Positions 27,301 to 39,300 of a stretch of DNA of 64,000 nt are shown here, piece after piece. Location: NCBI RefSeq assembly GCF_964204645.1, contig NC_134033.1, positions 8,526,231-8,590,230 on the forward strand, in the 5' to 3' direction. The notes under the pieces were generated by a model. It was not told the origin of the DNA, ran no database searches, and worked only from the letters and a program-made list of their open reading frames with translations. The position numbers and the translations under genes were made by a program. The stretch comes from Tubulanus polymorphus (taxonomy: Eukaryota; Nemertea; Palaeonemertea; Tubulaniformes; Tubulanidae). Each line of letters starts with the position of its first letter. Within the stretch, counting starts at the first letter, position 1.

Positions 27301-30300
27301 AGTTTTTTACTGATTTTTGTATCACTTGGTATGTGTCTTAAAGGCAGGAAGAGGATAATCCCTAGTGTTTTTTATGCATGTATGTTATTCAAGATGGACG
27401 CCGCAGTCATTTTGAAACCCATTTTGAGAGATTTTTGAGAGAATTTTATGTCAGGAATATGTATCCTATTACAATTTTGCAGTCTTTACATGACTCACTG
27501 GCCGAGGGGTATTCTTTACATATGTCTAGTTGCAGGTCATTTTCAGTAATGAAACGTTTCAGGTTAAGTCCTGGTCACATTTGAATTGTGGACAATTGCT
27601 TTTTGAAAGTCTACTGATGAAATTCCCTGGTTTTTCTTATGTCTTTTTCTGGTGTCTGGTTGTTGCAAAATTCTAACTTTCGTTCTAGGGTCACGATGTT
27701 TATAGTTTCGATATGGATGTATTGTTACATCGTATAAGCAGTACAAAGGTCCCTCATTGGTCGAAAATTGGCCGTCTAAGACGCAATCAGATGCCAAAAC
27801 TCTCCGTAAGTATTGACTCAATACTCAAAGTATGGGTGTAATAGAAGTTTATCAGATTGGAATTACAAAAGATATACAAAGGCCGTCATCCCTACAGGAA
27901 AAGCCGGTTACTATATATAGTGAAAGTGAAGAAATTCTGTGTTTTTGGAAAATTCCGCAAATCCATGATACCGCGATATGACAACACTGATCATCTTAGC
28001 GACTGCTGTTTAAAGCATTTGACTTGAGGGGTGCATTAGGGTTAGAATAAAGATGTTTACTGTTTTAATAGAATTAATGGTCAAGTATGCAATGAGTTAA
28101 TATCACAGCTTGGCGACTCATGCAGAGATGCAAAGATAAGATAAACAATAGCAATGACATGATACATCAGTGTAACAGTGGGGTGGACTTCTGAACAAAA
28201 TCTCCATTCCATGCTATGGTTGGTCTTGAACCCTCATTCTGTAGTATGATTGGTGGCAGTGCCATGTTGTAAATATGTACATATTCTATGACTTCAGAGT
28301 GCACACGGTGCTAGATTTGGTTCCTCATACACCGACAAGACGGCAACTTGTGGTCGAGTAGTGTGTGACGTAAAAATCTCTGCGAAAGAACTGATTCGTT
28401 GCCGGGCGTATGACCTCACTGAATTAAGCAATCATATTCTTCATGAGCGACGAAATGAAATTGATGTTGATGAAATCAAACAGATGTATAAGTGAGTATT
28501 TACGATGGAAATCGGGAAGGGGGAATTCCTGGTATAAAAGATACCATACACATTTAGATTTTGGAGGCATCTTGAACCTTGAATTTCTATTAACTCTGTG
28601 CTTTATAGGTAGTTGTAAGTGTAGCATATTCTCTGCAACTGTATCATCTTATGACTTTAGACACATAATGCAAGAGGGCCTCCCCTAGCATTTGATAGCA
28701 TGCTTATCCTTAACTGGTGGTGCTGATATCTTAACAAAGGATCTATGAGCAAATGGGAACCCCAACTCCTGAAAAATCTGGTAGGCACCACAGTGATCTT
28801 GGGCTTTTGCACAGTGCCCTCACAGATTAGATTTTCAGTGATATTTTCTCAGTGGGAATTGAGGCTACATGTATTTAGTAAAATTTGAAACAGAAATTTT
28901 GTCCTGGCAAAATGCAGTACACCTGGTATGACGGAATACTTCTTCAATGACTGAATGTGTTAAGCCAGTGTAAAATGGTAGTTAAACAGGGTTCGTAGCG
29001 GGTCTTCCAAGTCGGTATTTATTTGTTTATTTAGAAAAAAAATCATAACCAGTATTTGTCTTGATTTTTATGAAAAAAAACCCAAAAAGTCAGTATCTAT
29101 TTGTATTTTTCGACATTTTGTGGATGGATGGATTCTGTGAAATTGTGGTCAATTTAATACCACGTCGCTAATACATTTGTATATACGCACGTCGGTTTGG
29201 TTGCAGTACTGTATGGCTCTGTGGCAGTAATCACCTTAGTGAGTCTATATATAGCACAGTGACTGGCGATGTATTAGTGTGTACACAGTGCTCTCACACG
29301 GCAGGCGCGTGTATTGTCAGCCTCATTCATCGTCAATTAAGACAAACTAATTGACAAAGTGAGTGAATTAAAATCTCCTGATGAAGGACCTCTGCTTATT
29401 GGGCGAAGCTTTATGAAATCCATGTATTTTAGGCTAAAAAACTGCGCTCGGCTTATTGGCCAAGTCGGCTTAATGGCTAAAAAATTTGGTTGGTTGTGTT
29501 GTCATGAATGCTGGCTCGTACGTAGCCTCTCTTTTGGGTGGGTGCGAATTTAGAGACGGTGGTACTTATTTCATTTTGCGGTGGTTACTGTGAGCGCCGT
29601 CAGTGCTTCATCTAGCATTAAAAAAGGGCAGGGTGCGGATTTCAAATAAGGGCATTTTTGTGCGTGATTCCATCGGAGCAAGGGCACATAATAACGCACT
29701 CACGTCTGTTTTAGGGGCAAACTGCAATGTTCCCTATTGCATAGAATCGAGGTACCCCTACTACGATTGAGGACTAGAAACTACGTTTAACTCTGATTTT
29801 GCCATGAGTGACACACTTGACCATAGTACATCCTTACACCTATGCCTGTCAATGAACAAAAGTTAATCTAGATAGGGCTTTCAAAATGATTTGGAAAACC
29901 AGTTGCAGACAAAAAAATTGCAGAAAAAAGCCATCTCAAGTAGGAAATACAGCGAAAAAGAGCCAACAATAGTGTATAGGCCTACATGAAATTGCATATT
30001 TTTAATCTTAGAAATATCAAATTAATTGTGATAGTGATTGGCAAGTAACTGTTGATAATTGGTAAGCAGCCAGCTTCAGAACACATTATTGCTATTAGGC
30101 TACTCAAACTAATTGTCTGTGCGAGTCTCTCTGTGAGTTCACCGAACAAAGTTTTTCACCTTGTATATATAAAATTTGTCTAATAGTCTAGATAAAATGA
30201 TCCAGAGCGTCACGATGTGTTCAAAATGAAACAATCCATCGAATATACACTACCAGCTTTACAACGGCAGTCGCTAGAATGATTGGCAGTAGTTTGGAAG

Positions 30301-33300
30301 TCAGCCAATTTCCTGGAAACTTAAACTAGGCCACGCGTCTGAGGCACGTTTTCACACGATGCACACTGACTGCAGTACATTTGAATATAACCACTGATCA
30401 CATGAGCTACTATCGTTGATATCATACGAGATATTTCATAGCCGTCGCAGGAAACTTACTAACAGTCGGATGCGTCGGCTTATTTTGAAAGCCCTGACTC
30501 ATTACTCGTGACTGACAAGGGCAGGTTGGCGGACCTACGGCAAGTGATGAGGGCACAAGGGCGAGCATGGGACACATCTGAAGGGCACAAGGGCGGCTAT
30601 TTTCGGGGGCGGGGCGGAACGCCCTTCTATTTTTGGCTAGATGAAGCACTGGCCGTAGGTGCGAAGCTTCTTTACGGTGGTTTAGGGGGCCTCCCCTAAG
30701 ACAATTTTGAAAATAGAAATGCATGTTTGTTCAAATTTTAGTGAATATTTCATACAAAAATGTCACTGAAAAAATGTAATTAATTCCGAAACATTTTCAG
30801 AATAAGTTTTCATTAGGTCTGATAATCCAACAACATACACTGGTGTCTCATCGTTTATGGAGACTTGCAAATTTTTGATAACAGTGTCTATATCTATATC
30901 ATAGTTATATGTATGTGAGCAAGAAATTTTCTTTGACAAAAAATAGTGAAACTCAAAATTTTGTAGGGAGGGGGGTGCTTCCCATGGGTACCGGCCTGTG
31001 TAGACTCAAGTTTTGGCGTGACAGTTGTTGATGGTTTGCGCATTTGATTAAAAATGTATTGATTTTCACTTTTCAAAGGTGATGATAAGTCTTGATTTTG
31101 ACCAAGGCCTGACAACTATGAACCCTGTTAAAAATTAAGTGCTTTTCTGAATTTTGAATTATCTAAAGGCTGACTTAAAATGGAGGTCCAAAAATGCACC
31201 GGATAGTACTTGAGATTTGCAGCACAGGTCACATCCCACTATAAGCTAGGAAGCGGTAGTTTGTTTATAATGTTTACGGGAACACATCTGGCTCACACCA
31301 GTATCACACAGTATCACAGTGACAAATAAATTCGATTTTGATGAAATTTTCACTCATTGTTACTGATAAGGAGTTAAGATGATATTTTTCAGTTTTGTAC
31401 AACTTTCAGGTAAAGAGTTTTCTAACCCTAAAATTTGCTAGAGAGCTGCAACTGTTTTGTTTATATAGGTTTATGACTATAGGTCACTGTGCTCTATGTG
31501 ATGAGGTGGATAACTCTTCCCAGCTTGTCATTGATTGAAAATTTGAAGAATGCACTAAGTAAATTGCAAACTTATGCGTAAAGGAGGGCTTAAACTCAAT
31601 TTAAAGCCATAGATATGCGTATATTACATGCTTACACATATCCCTGACAAAAAGGAGGGTCCAAATCGGTTAACTGACAGAGATATCTGGGAAATACCAG
31701 TTTCAACCGCTGGAATTCTTGACTGCTCCATGGGTTCAGAGATACTGCCATGTCTGACAGATGATGGGCCTTGTATACTCAAAGTCGGCCTTTAACCTTT
31801 TCATGAAACCCTGCCTAACATGCGCCTTGTATTTGTTATTATAATGTTACAGTTCTAGTCAACAGTTGTTACGATTGGTTGAATTGAATTTGATGGACGC
31901 TACATTTATTCTGCGGATTCTATATGAATTGAATGTGCTTCCTCTGGCGCTACAAATAACCAATATTTGTGGCAATGTTATGGTATGTATGTAATAAATA
32001 ATTTAAATTTATTTGTCACCCCCCAACTCGGTAGGCACCAATTACACATTGTATGCAGCAGTGTTTTCATTAATAGCCGGGTGTTGGGTCGCGGACCCAT
32101 CCGTTTGTCCCTTTAGACCCAGCTGATTTTTTCAACCTGACATCGTTCCCGACCGGCTTTTGTCAGCTCTCAACATGAATGCGTATTTCGTCATTTTGCC
32201 GGTCTGGTCAAAGATTTGTGAATGTATGTATGTACATATATATGTGCTTCACACACGGTCACTCAGAATGCTGCAGTGTGGTTTGACTATACTCACTATT
32301 GCTAGCTAGTTGTAGCTTATGACATGTATGATTGTCTTTGCATTTCTGATTGCTTGAACCTTAAATCATCAGAAATCAAAATTTCCTCATTTCGGAAGGA
32401 CATTTTTAAGGATTTCCATGTGGAGGAAATTCAAATTGGTTTCCCTGTTTTGAGAAAGTTCACACTTCTGTGATTGATTCTTTTTGATTTTTTTAGCGAG
32501 AAGAAATTGTTTAAAATCTTAACATTGCATCTTATTTTAGTCACGAACCCTGATGGGTGGACGGTCGGAACGAAATGAATTTCTATTGCTACATGCATTT
32601 ACTGAGAAAAACTTCATCGTTCCTGATAAAGAATACAAGAAAAAAACACCCCAGGTAACTGAGTAACTAAGTTCCCTTAAGGAGGACCTAAAAGCTAGCT
32701 GTAATTCAAGAGTTCTATGATTCTGTAGCGAGTTTCCCATATGTGAGTAAACATTAACAATGCAATGAGTTAACGTATTAGCACTCTGGAATTGCACTAT
32801 CCCTTAAAAAAGATTTGGAGCAAAATCCGCATTTATTATTGTTCTTAATAGCCTCATTTACAGTTGAATTTCATGCGTCACAAGTTCCATGTTATCTTAT
32901 AGAAAACACACAGGGTTTTTCAAATAATATAAGGTTTAATTAGACAGGCATTTGAAAATTGTGACCTTTTGGCCTCTGAAATTTATCCCCACCTGTTCAA
33001 AAAGGTACTTCCAAAATATGACAAAAATTTATTTTCCAGCTCCTTCAAATATTAGTTTGTATTTGACCTGATATCCCAAATAAATGGTCAATAATTTCAA
33101 AAAGAACGATGTTGTTTTCAGTAATAAATTTTGGCGGGATGGTTGTCTAATTTATCCTAAGCTTATGCTGGGTTGGAATCCAACTATGTCTGTTATGGTA
33201 TAGAAGAGATGGAAAATTCAGGGCAGATTCCGGTGGCTCTTGGGCTAAAATAAGTTAAACAATTGGATTCAATTCACCTAATCAAGTATAGAATAAAAGT

Positions 33301-36300
33301 TGTCTAATCAAATCATATTTTATGTACGCATATACGTAGTAGCAATTGTAATTAGTTAAGATTAGTCTCATTCTAGGCTAACTCAAAAAAAGAATCCACA
33401 ATTTAGCGATATTAATTAGGATAAGCGATTTACCTAAACGTCAATGAAACAAGATGTATATAGTTGTTAAAAAATCGCTATTTTGGGTTCTTAAATGATA
33501 GATGCACATGCAGTAGTATTGACAGCAGAACAAAATGTACATATCACATAGTTAACGGAATATAAACCCCAAACCTTTTCTTTGATTCATAATATCTTCT
33601 CCTTAGACGAACAATGTAAAAGATGAAGACGAAGATGCAGAAACAACTGGTATCAGGAAGAAAAATGCTCCATCTCGTAAGAAACCATCATACGCTGGTG
33701 GCCTTGTGCTTGAACCTAAAAAAGGTGAAATTTACCAACCAAATAAATAACGGCCAATCCCTATTTAAATATCAAAAGAAAGGAAAACAGCGATAGGGTT
33801 TGGGGTTTACACTTGTCAGGTTTCACTTGTCTTTGTATATTTGCAATTGTGGTCAGGTTAAGCGTCCATTGCCTGTTTTACGCGTTGACGATGCGTACTG
33901 CTTTCCAATTTACTGACCTCTTTACACATGGCCGACTTATGACTTACTTTTGACATTGGGAACTTTCCTTGTACTCGAAAACTCAAACTGTTTGAGATAA
34001 TTCCACGAAATTTTTATGGTATATGCTTGATAGTATGGTGGCAAACTCTTTTGGGGAATCTACGATTCATGATGGCTGAATTAGGACCTATTTTTGACAC
34101 GTGATGACACAAAAATCATTTGAAGACATTTCATGAAATCTATATGAGACATGAATGATAATATCATGTGAAACCGTACTGTTTTGGGGACTTCTCCGAT
34201 TCAAGATGGCCGACACCATCTACTTTTTACTCAGGAACTTTCCGTATAAACGATAACTCGAAAACCGTTTGAGATGAAATCATGAAATTTTTATGGTATG
34301 TGTAAGATAATATGAAAAGAAGCTATATTGTTCTCGGAACTTCTCCAATTCAACATGGCCGACTTATGACATACTTTCTCGTCAAAATGGCTTTTTTGAA
34401 CTTCTTATTGATATGCTGTCTTCTGTACTTATTGCAGATGCTCCATCTGTTTCTTCACTCCCCTGGGATTTTGTGATTAAAGCTGTGTATGAGCGTGCAT
34501 TTTGACACAACTACATGTATATTTATTTTCTTCTTTGGTCAATAGTACAGAAATCAGGAAGTTGTGTGCGTGAACCCAGCATAGCTACCGGTAACTGGTG
34601 CATGTGGCAAATCACTTTACTGCCTTATTGCCAACAATGATGTGTATGCAACTACTTATTCACACAGTTCATTTACAATGGTCCCACTTTTCATTTGACT
34701 TACTGCGCCTGAGATATAAGATTTCTTGTTTGTTTGATGTATGTAAAGATGTGGGAAAGATGTTATTGATGATCTTTCTTTACTGATGGTATTTACTGAT
34801 CAATTTCTGTCATATTTCAATGATGAAGTTGAAATATGTAAGGTGTTACTGAGAGTTTTCTCCCTTAAACGACTATGTATTTGTTTTTTTCTAGTGGCCA
34901 GTCATATAAATTAAAGTTTCTTTTGTTGAAATTTCAGGTTTTTATGATAAGTTCATTTTGTTATTGGATTTCAACAGTTTGTACCCATCAATAATACAGG
35001 AGTATAACATCTGCTTTACGACAATCACCAGTACTGAAAACAAAATGACACAGGTATATATGTATGAGAAGAAAATCGACATTACAATAAAATGGCTGCC
35101 TCTTCAATTTAAAAGAGAAAAATTTTTTCTTGATATTTCCATCTTAATTTTCGATTAAATTTTTTGCAAAAGGTTACTTTTCTTCCATCGTTTGAATTCA
35201 ATCCAATACAGTCCCTTTTTGATTGGTCTGTGATCATAATAATTAATATTATATTTTTCCCCAAACACCATTCATTTTTGCTGGTAAAACCTGTACTTTA
35301 AACTAAAAAGACATTAGTCACGTGTGGGCATATGGTCACTGGCTTGAAATTTGCAAATTTCTTAAAATGTTGCTGCAGTTGACAGTGAATTTGGCATAAC
35401 ATGGGCTGTGAATGGCAATGGCACAATAAACCCTGTTAATGCTGTTTTGAATGGATGAAGCGAGGAAATATTGCCGTAAAAAGGTTTTTCTTGAGGGTAA
35501 AAGCCTTGAAAGTGTTTCAGAACCGATCTGCGATTCTGCGATAATTAACAAATACACATGGAACAAATAATAGTTATTTGATAATGATAAGATTTTTTGT
35601 TTCATACATCCGCTCTTCACGGATGTATTTAGCGAATGGTGACCCGTAAATATATAAATCCGCATTAATTGATTACTGATAGAAATACTTCTGGGGGCCA
35701 AAAGTCAAAACACTTCCGGCATCGGATATCCTTATCAACCCTAGCCATATTTCCGTCGAGTACTGTACCCTTTCCTATGGTTTTTGCCAATATTTTCTAA
35801 ATTTGGATTGATCGCCAATGGTTTTTCTATACAACCCGGCCCTGCGGTATTGCATTTAGCCACCGGCGAAATCCGTCATCTTTTTTCTTGGCTTTCTCGC
35901 AGTAGAATGCGTTCGATTTTTTCGCCGTAAAAATCTGGGAATTAGGATATTAGGGAGTTTTCACTCTCATAACGGTGAGTCCGTTCGGTTTGGGGGTTAT
36001 CCCTGGTTTCTTTTTTTCCGTAAGAATTTTATTTACAAAATATAATTTGATTGAATTGAATAAAATTTATTGTTGTGACAGGATAATTAAGCCACCCCCT
36101 CCTAAGGGTCAACATCGTGGCGGGGAGGGTTGCGGGCATTAGTTTGGCGCCTGGGACAACCACGATTCGTGTGCGTCGTGCAGGCGCAAATCCGGTCAAA
36201 TATGTGCAAGGAGCAATCCTTGCAAGATATGCGAGGTGTGGTCCGAGGACCTTTGGCTTCGGGCCGATAAGGCTCTTAATCTAAGAGATCGTCGTCGAGT

Positions 36301-39300
36301 TAATAGCAGGGATTCGTCGGTTTCGGCCAACGTGCCAACCGACGTCTCTAATCCTGTGTCTAATCGTATAGCGGAGCGGTCGCCAGTCGTTCTGGTACGA
36401 TCGGCTTCCCAACTCCGTTCACCGGGGAGGAACGCTGGTTCACCGGCACCGGTCTCCGGTCATTCACCGGTCTCTGGTCGTTCACCGGTTCGGCCGGTTC
36501 AGACTACATGTTCTGAACCGAGCGCGCGCCCCGGTAGTCGGTACCGGTCCGGTCCGGGTCGGGCATCGGTCTGGTTCGGGCACCGGTCCGGTCCAAAACA
36601 TCCGGTACATTCATCGTCGGATTCTGATGCCGCTCCGGGGATAGAGCTCGCTCTCCCACTAGATCTAGACGCCATGAGCGTAATAAACAAGCAAGATCTC
36701 GCTGATCAAGGTTTGATTGCGAGAGGGACTATGATCGTTACTGTAGGAAGTTTCGCCGTCGGTCTTCTCATCTTTAGTCAACGTCGGTTAGCGATGAACC
36801 TCCGCGTACCTCCAACCGATCTAAGTCCGGATCTTCAGTGGTGGGCGGCAACTACAAATCTTCGGCTCGGGGTGTCACTAGCCCCATTAGAGGCACCAGT
36901 TCGTGTATTCGCGGATGCCAGTCACCAAGGATGGGGGGCACATCTGGAGAACCGATTCAAAGCTGGGAGATGGTCTCGCTACGAGGCCACCAACCACATA
37001 AATTTCCTAGAAATGCTGGCCGTGTGGAAGGCCCTGAAGTTTTTTCACAGGAGAGTGGAGGGCCACCACGTTTGGTTAGCCACAGACAATTCAACAGTGA
37101 GGGCTTACCTTCAGAACCAAGGGGGCACTCACTCAGAAACCCTCACAGGTCTGTCGGCCAAAATTCTTCTTTGGTGCCAGACAAAGGGCGTGTTCCTGAC
37201 TGTAGCACATTGAGCAGGGAAATGGAACGTTCGGGGCATGTTTGGCAATCCGCTGCTGGATCTGTTTGCCACGGGGTTCAATCGGAGGTGTCCTCTGTTT
37301 GTGTCCCCGTTTCCAGACGCGGAAGCATGGGGGGGTCGATGCCTTCTCTCTGGACTGGTCGGGGATGCATGCGTATGCGTTCCCGCCCACACCAGTCCTG
37401 CCGCGCTTGCTGGATCAAATAGAGAGATCAGTCAATTGCAACATAGTTCTGGTAGCACCATGTTGGCCGGCTCAGAAATGGTTCCTACCACTTCTCAACC
37501 TACTGTGCGACAACCCCAGGATTCTTCCGAATTTCCCATCGCTTCTGTCTCAGGGGAACTTTCGGCATCATCCAAACAGCCAGTAGTTAAATCTGCTCGC
37601 CTGGCCATTGTCCAGCGATCCTTGTCAGCTTCAGGCTTTTCAGAACAGGCTGCCTCCTTTATCGCAGGATCTAAGCGGCCATCAACAAGTACCATTTACG
37701 ATGCCAAATGGAGTCATTTTGCGGATTGGTGTGCTGCAGAGGAAATTGATCCATGCTCACCCTCTGTAGCTCAATGGGCAGATTTTTTACTGCACCTATT
37801 TGTAGTAAAAGGTTTGCAGGTCATAACTATTAAAGGTTACCGCTCCGCGATTTCTCATACATTGCGTGCTTCTGGATGGCCAAATGTAGCAGGGGATCAT
37901 CGGATATCCCAGCTTGTTGCAGGGTTTTCTATTTCCCGGCCTCGGGTACCAAGGACAGTTCCACCATGGGAATTTTGGGCAAAGAACCAACGACCAGGCT
38001 CAGTTGGGCGTCAATGGCGAATTGAAGCCCTAAAACATCGAGTGGAACCGGGCATCCCGGACAGGACTTTATGTCACGATATTTCACAGGACACAGTGGC
38101 CCGATGGGTCTCTTCACTGATAAAGGACATTTTATTGAAGGAGAATTTTTCCTCGGAGGGAGTGGTTTCTCATCAAGTGAGGTCTATGGCTACTTCCCGC
38201 GCAGCCTTTTCGGGTGCTCCGTTGGAGGAAGTCTGTCAGGCCGCCTTTTGGAATTCTCCATCGACATTCACGTCATTTTATTTACGGGATGTTCCAGGCC
38301 AGTTAGGCTCATTAGCTTCACTCGGTCCTGTTGTTATGGCTCAAGGTGTCCGATCGGACCCTTTAGTGTAGAATATTTATGTTGCATTATCAGGATCACA
38401 GGGGGTGTATCCTTGTACATAGTTTGGGCTCATATCTGCATGTATTAATTTCGCAAAATTCTGGGGGGGGGGGGCCCTGAGCTGGACGGACTCACTGTGG
38501 CCAACCGGTCTTCCCTGTGCTACAGTGCTCCATTCCGTGCTTGGGTAAGTGCTCTCTTTTTCCCTCTTACCTTGCGTTTGAGCGGTGGTTTTTCTATCTA
38601 CCTTTCCCACCATCCTTGTGCTAGGCTAGTCTAGCAAAAACCATAGGAAAGGGTACAGTACTCGACGGAAATATTACAATTTTTGGAACTAAAATTTGTA
38701 TTTCCGAGTAGTACTTACCCTTTCCTATGGTGGGAATCCCGCCCACCTGCCATGCATAGCTGTTTTTTTTTGGTCTGCTATGACGTAAAAAGATGGCGGA
38801 TTTCGCCGGTGGCTAAATGCAATACCGCAGGGCCGGGTCGTATAGAAAAACCATTGACGATCAATCCAAATTTAGAAAATATTGGCAAAAACCATAGGAA
38901 AGGGTAAGTACTACTCGGAAATACAAATTTTAGTTCCAAAAATTGTAATTTTAACTGAGAATTACAACAACAACCCATTAAACACTGATTCCAACAAGCT
39001 ACCTTCAAGAAGCGCTATAAAGATAAAAAATCAACACTCACCTGCGATAATAAACAAATACACACGGAACAAATAATAATTATTTGATTATTATAAGGCT
39101 GTTTATTTCATACATCCGCTCTTCATGGATGTATTCAGCGAATGACCCGGATTTCTGGTTTCATCCCCTGAATAGAAACACAGTGGCGGCACAAGCTGGT
39201 CAAGATCAAAGTCCATGTCGTGCAGAATATTAATTGAAAGTACTCGTCATCACGTACTGCCTGCAGGCGTTAAATGTTGTCCCCGATATTGAGTCTTGTG

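Larger units (their letters stand above)
35748..38674 (+). mobile_element. DIRS-like tyrosine-recombinase retrotransposon, copy A, internally deleted
   Basis: The ends are a 41-bp perfect inverted repeat (35748-35788 and 38634-38674, core GTACTGTACCCTTTCCTATG). Compared with copy B it lacks about 2.4 kb (most of gag and all of the reverse transcriptase; junction near 36800). It also lacks about 100 bp of the RNase H end near 37220 and two blocks of the recombinase (near 37970 and 38070). It keeps the gag zinc region, RNase H and the C-terminal recombinase, plus about 72 bp near 37308 that copy B has lost. Confidence 0.9.

Noticed and set aside
30422-30724. 100-codon minus-strand ORF
   Set aside because: It lies across the right end of the hAT-like element, is matched by an equally long plus-strand ORF, and shows no domain. 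Chance ORF in GC-richer repeat sequence.
36236-37213. 325-codon ORF as an intact host gene
   Set aside because: It is a chimera of DIRS gag-derived sequence and RNase H joined by a deletion in copy A.
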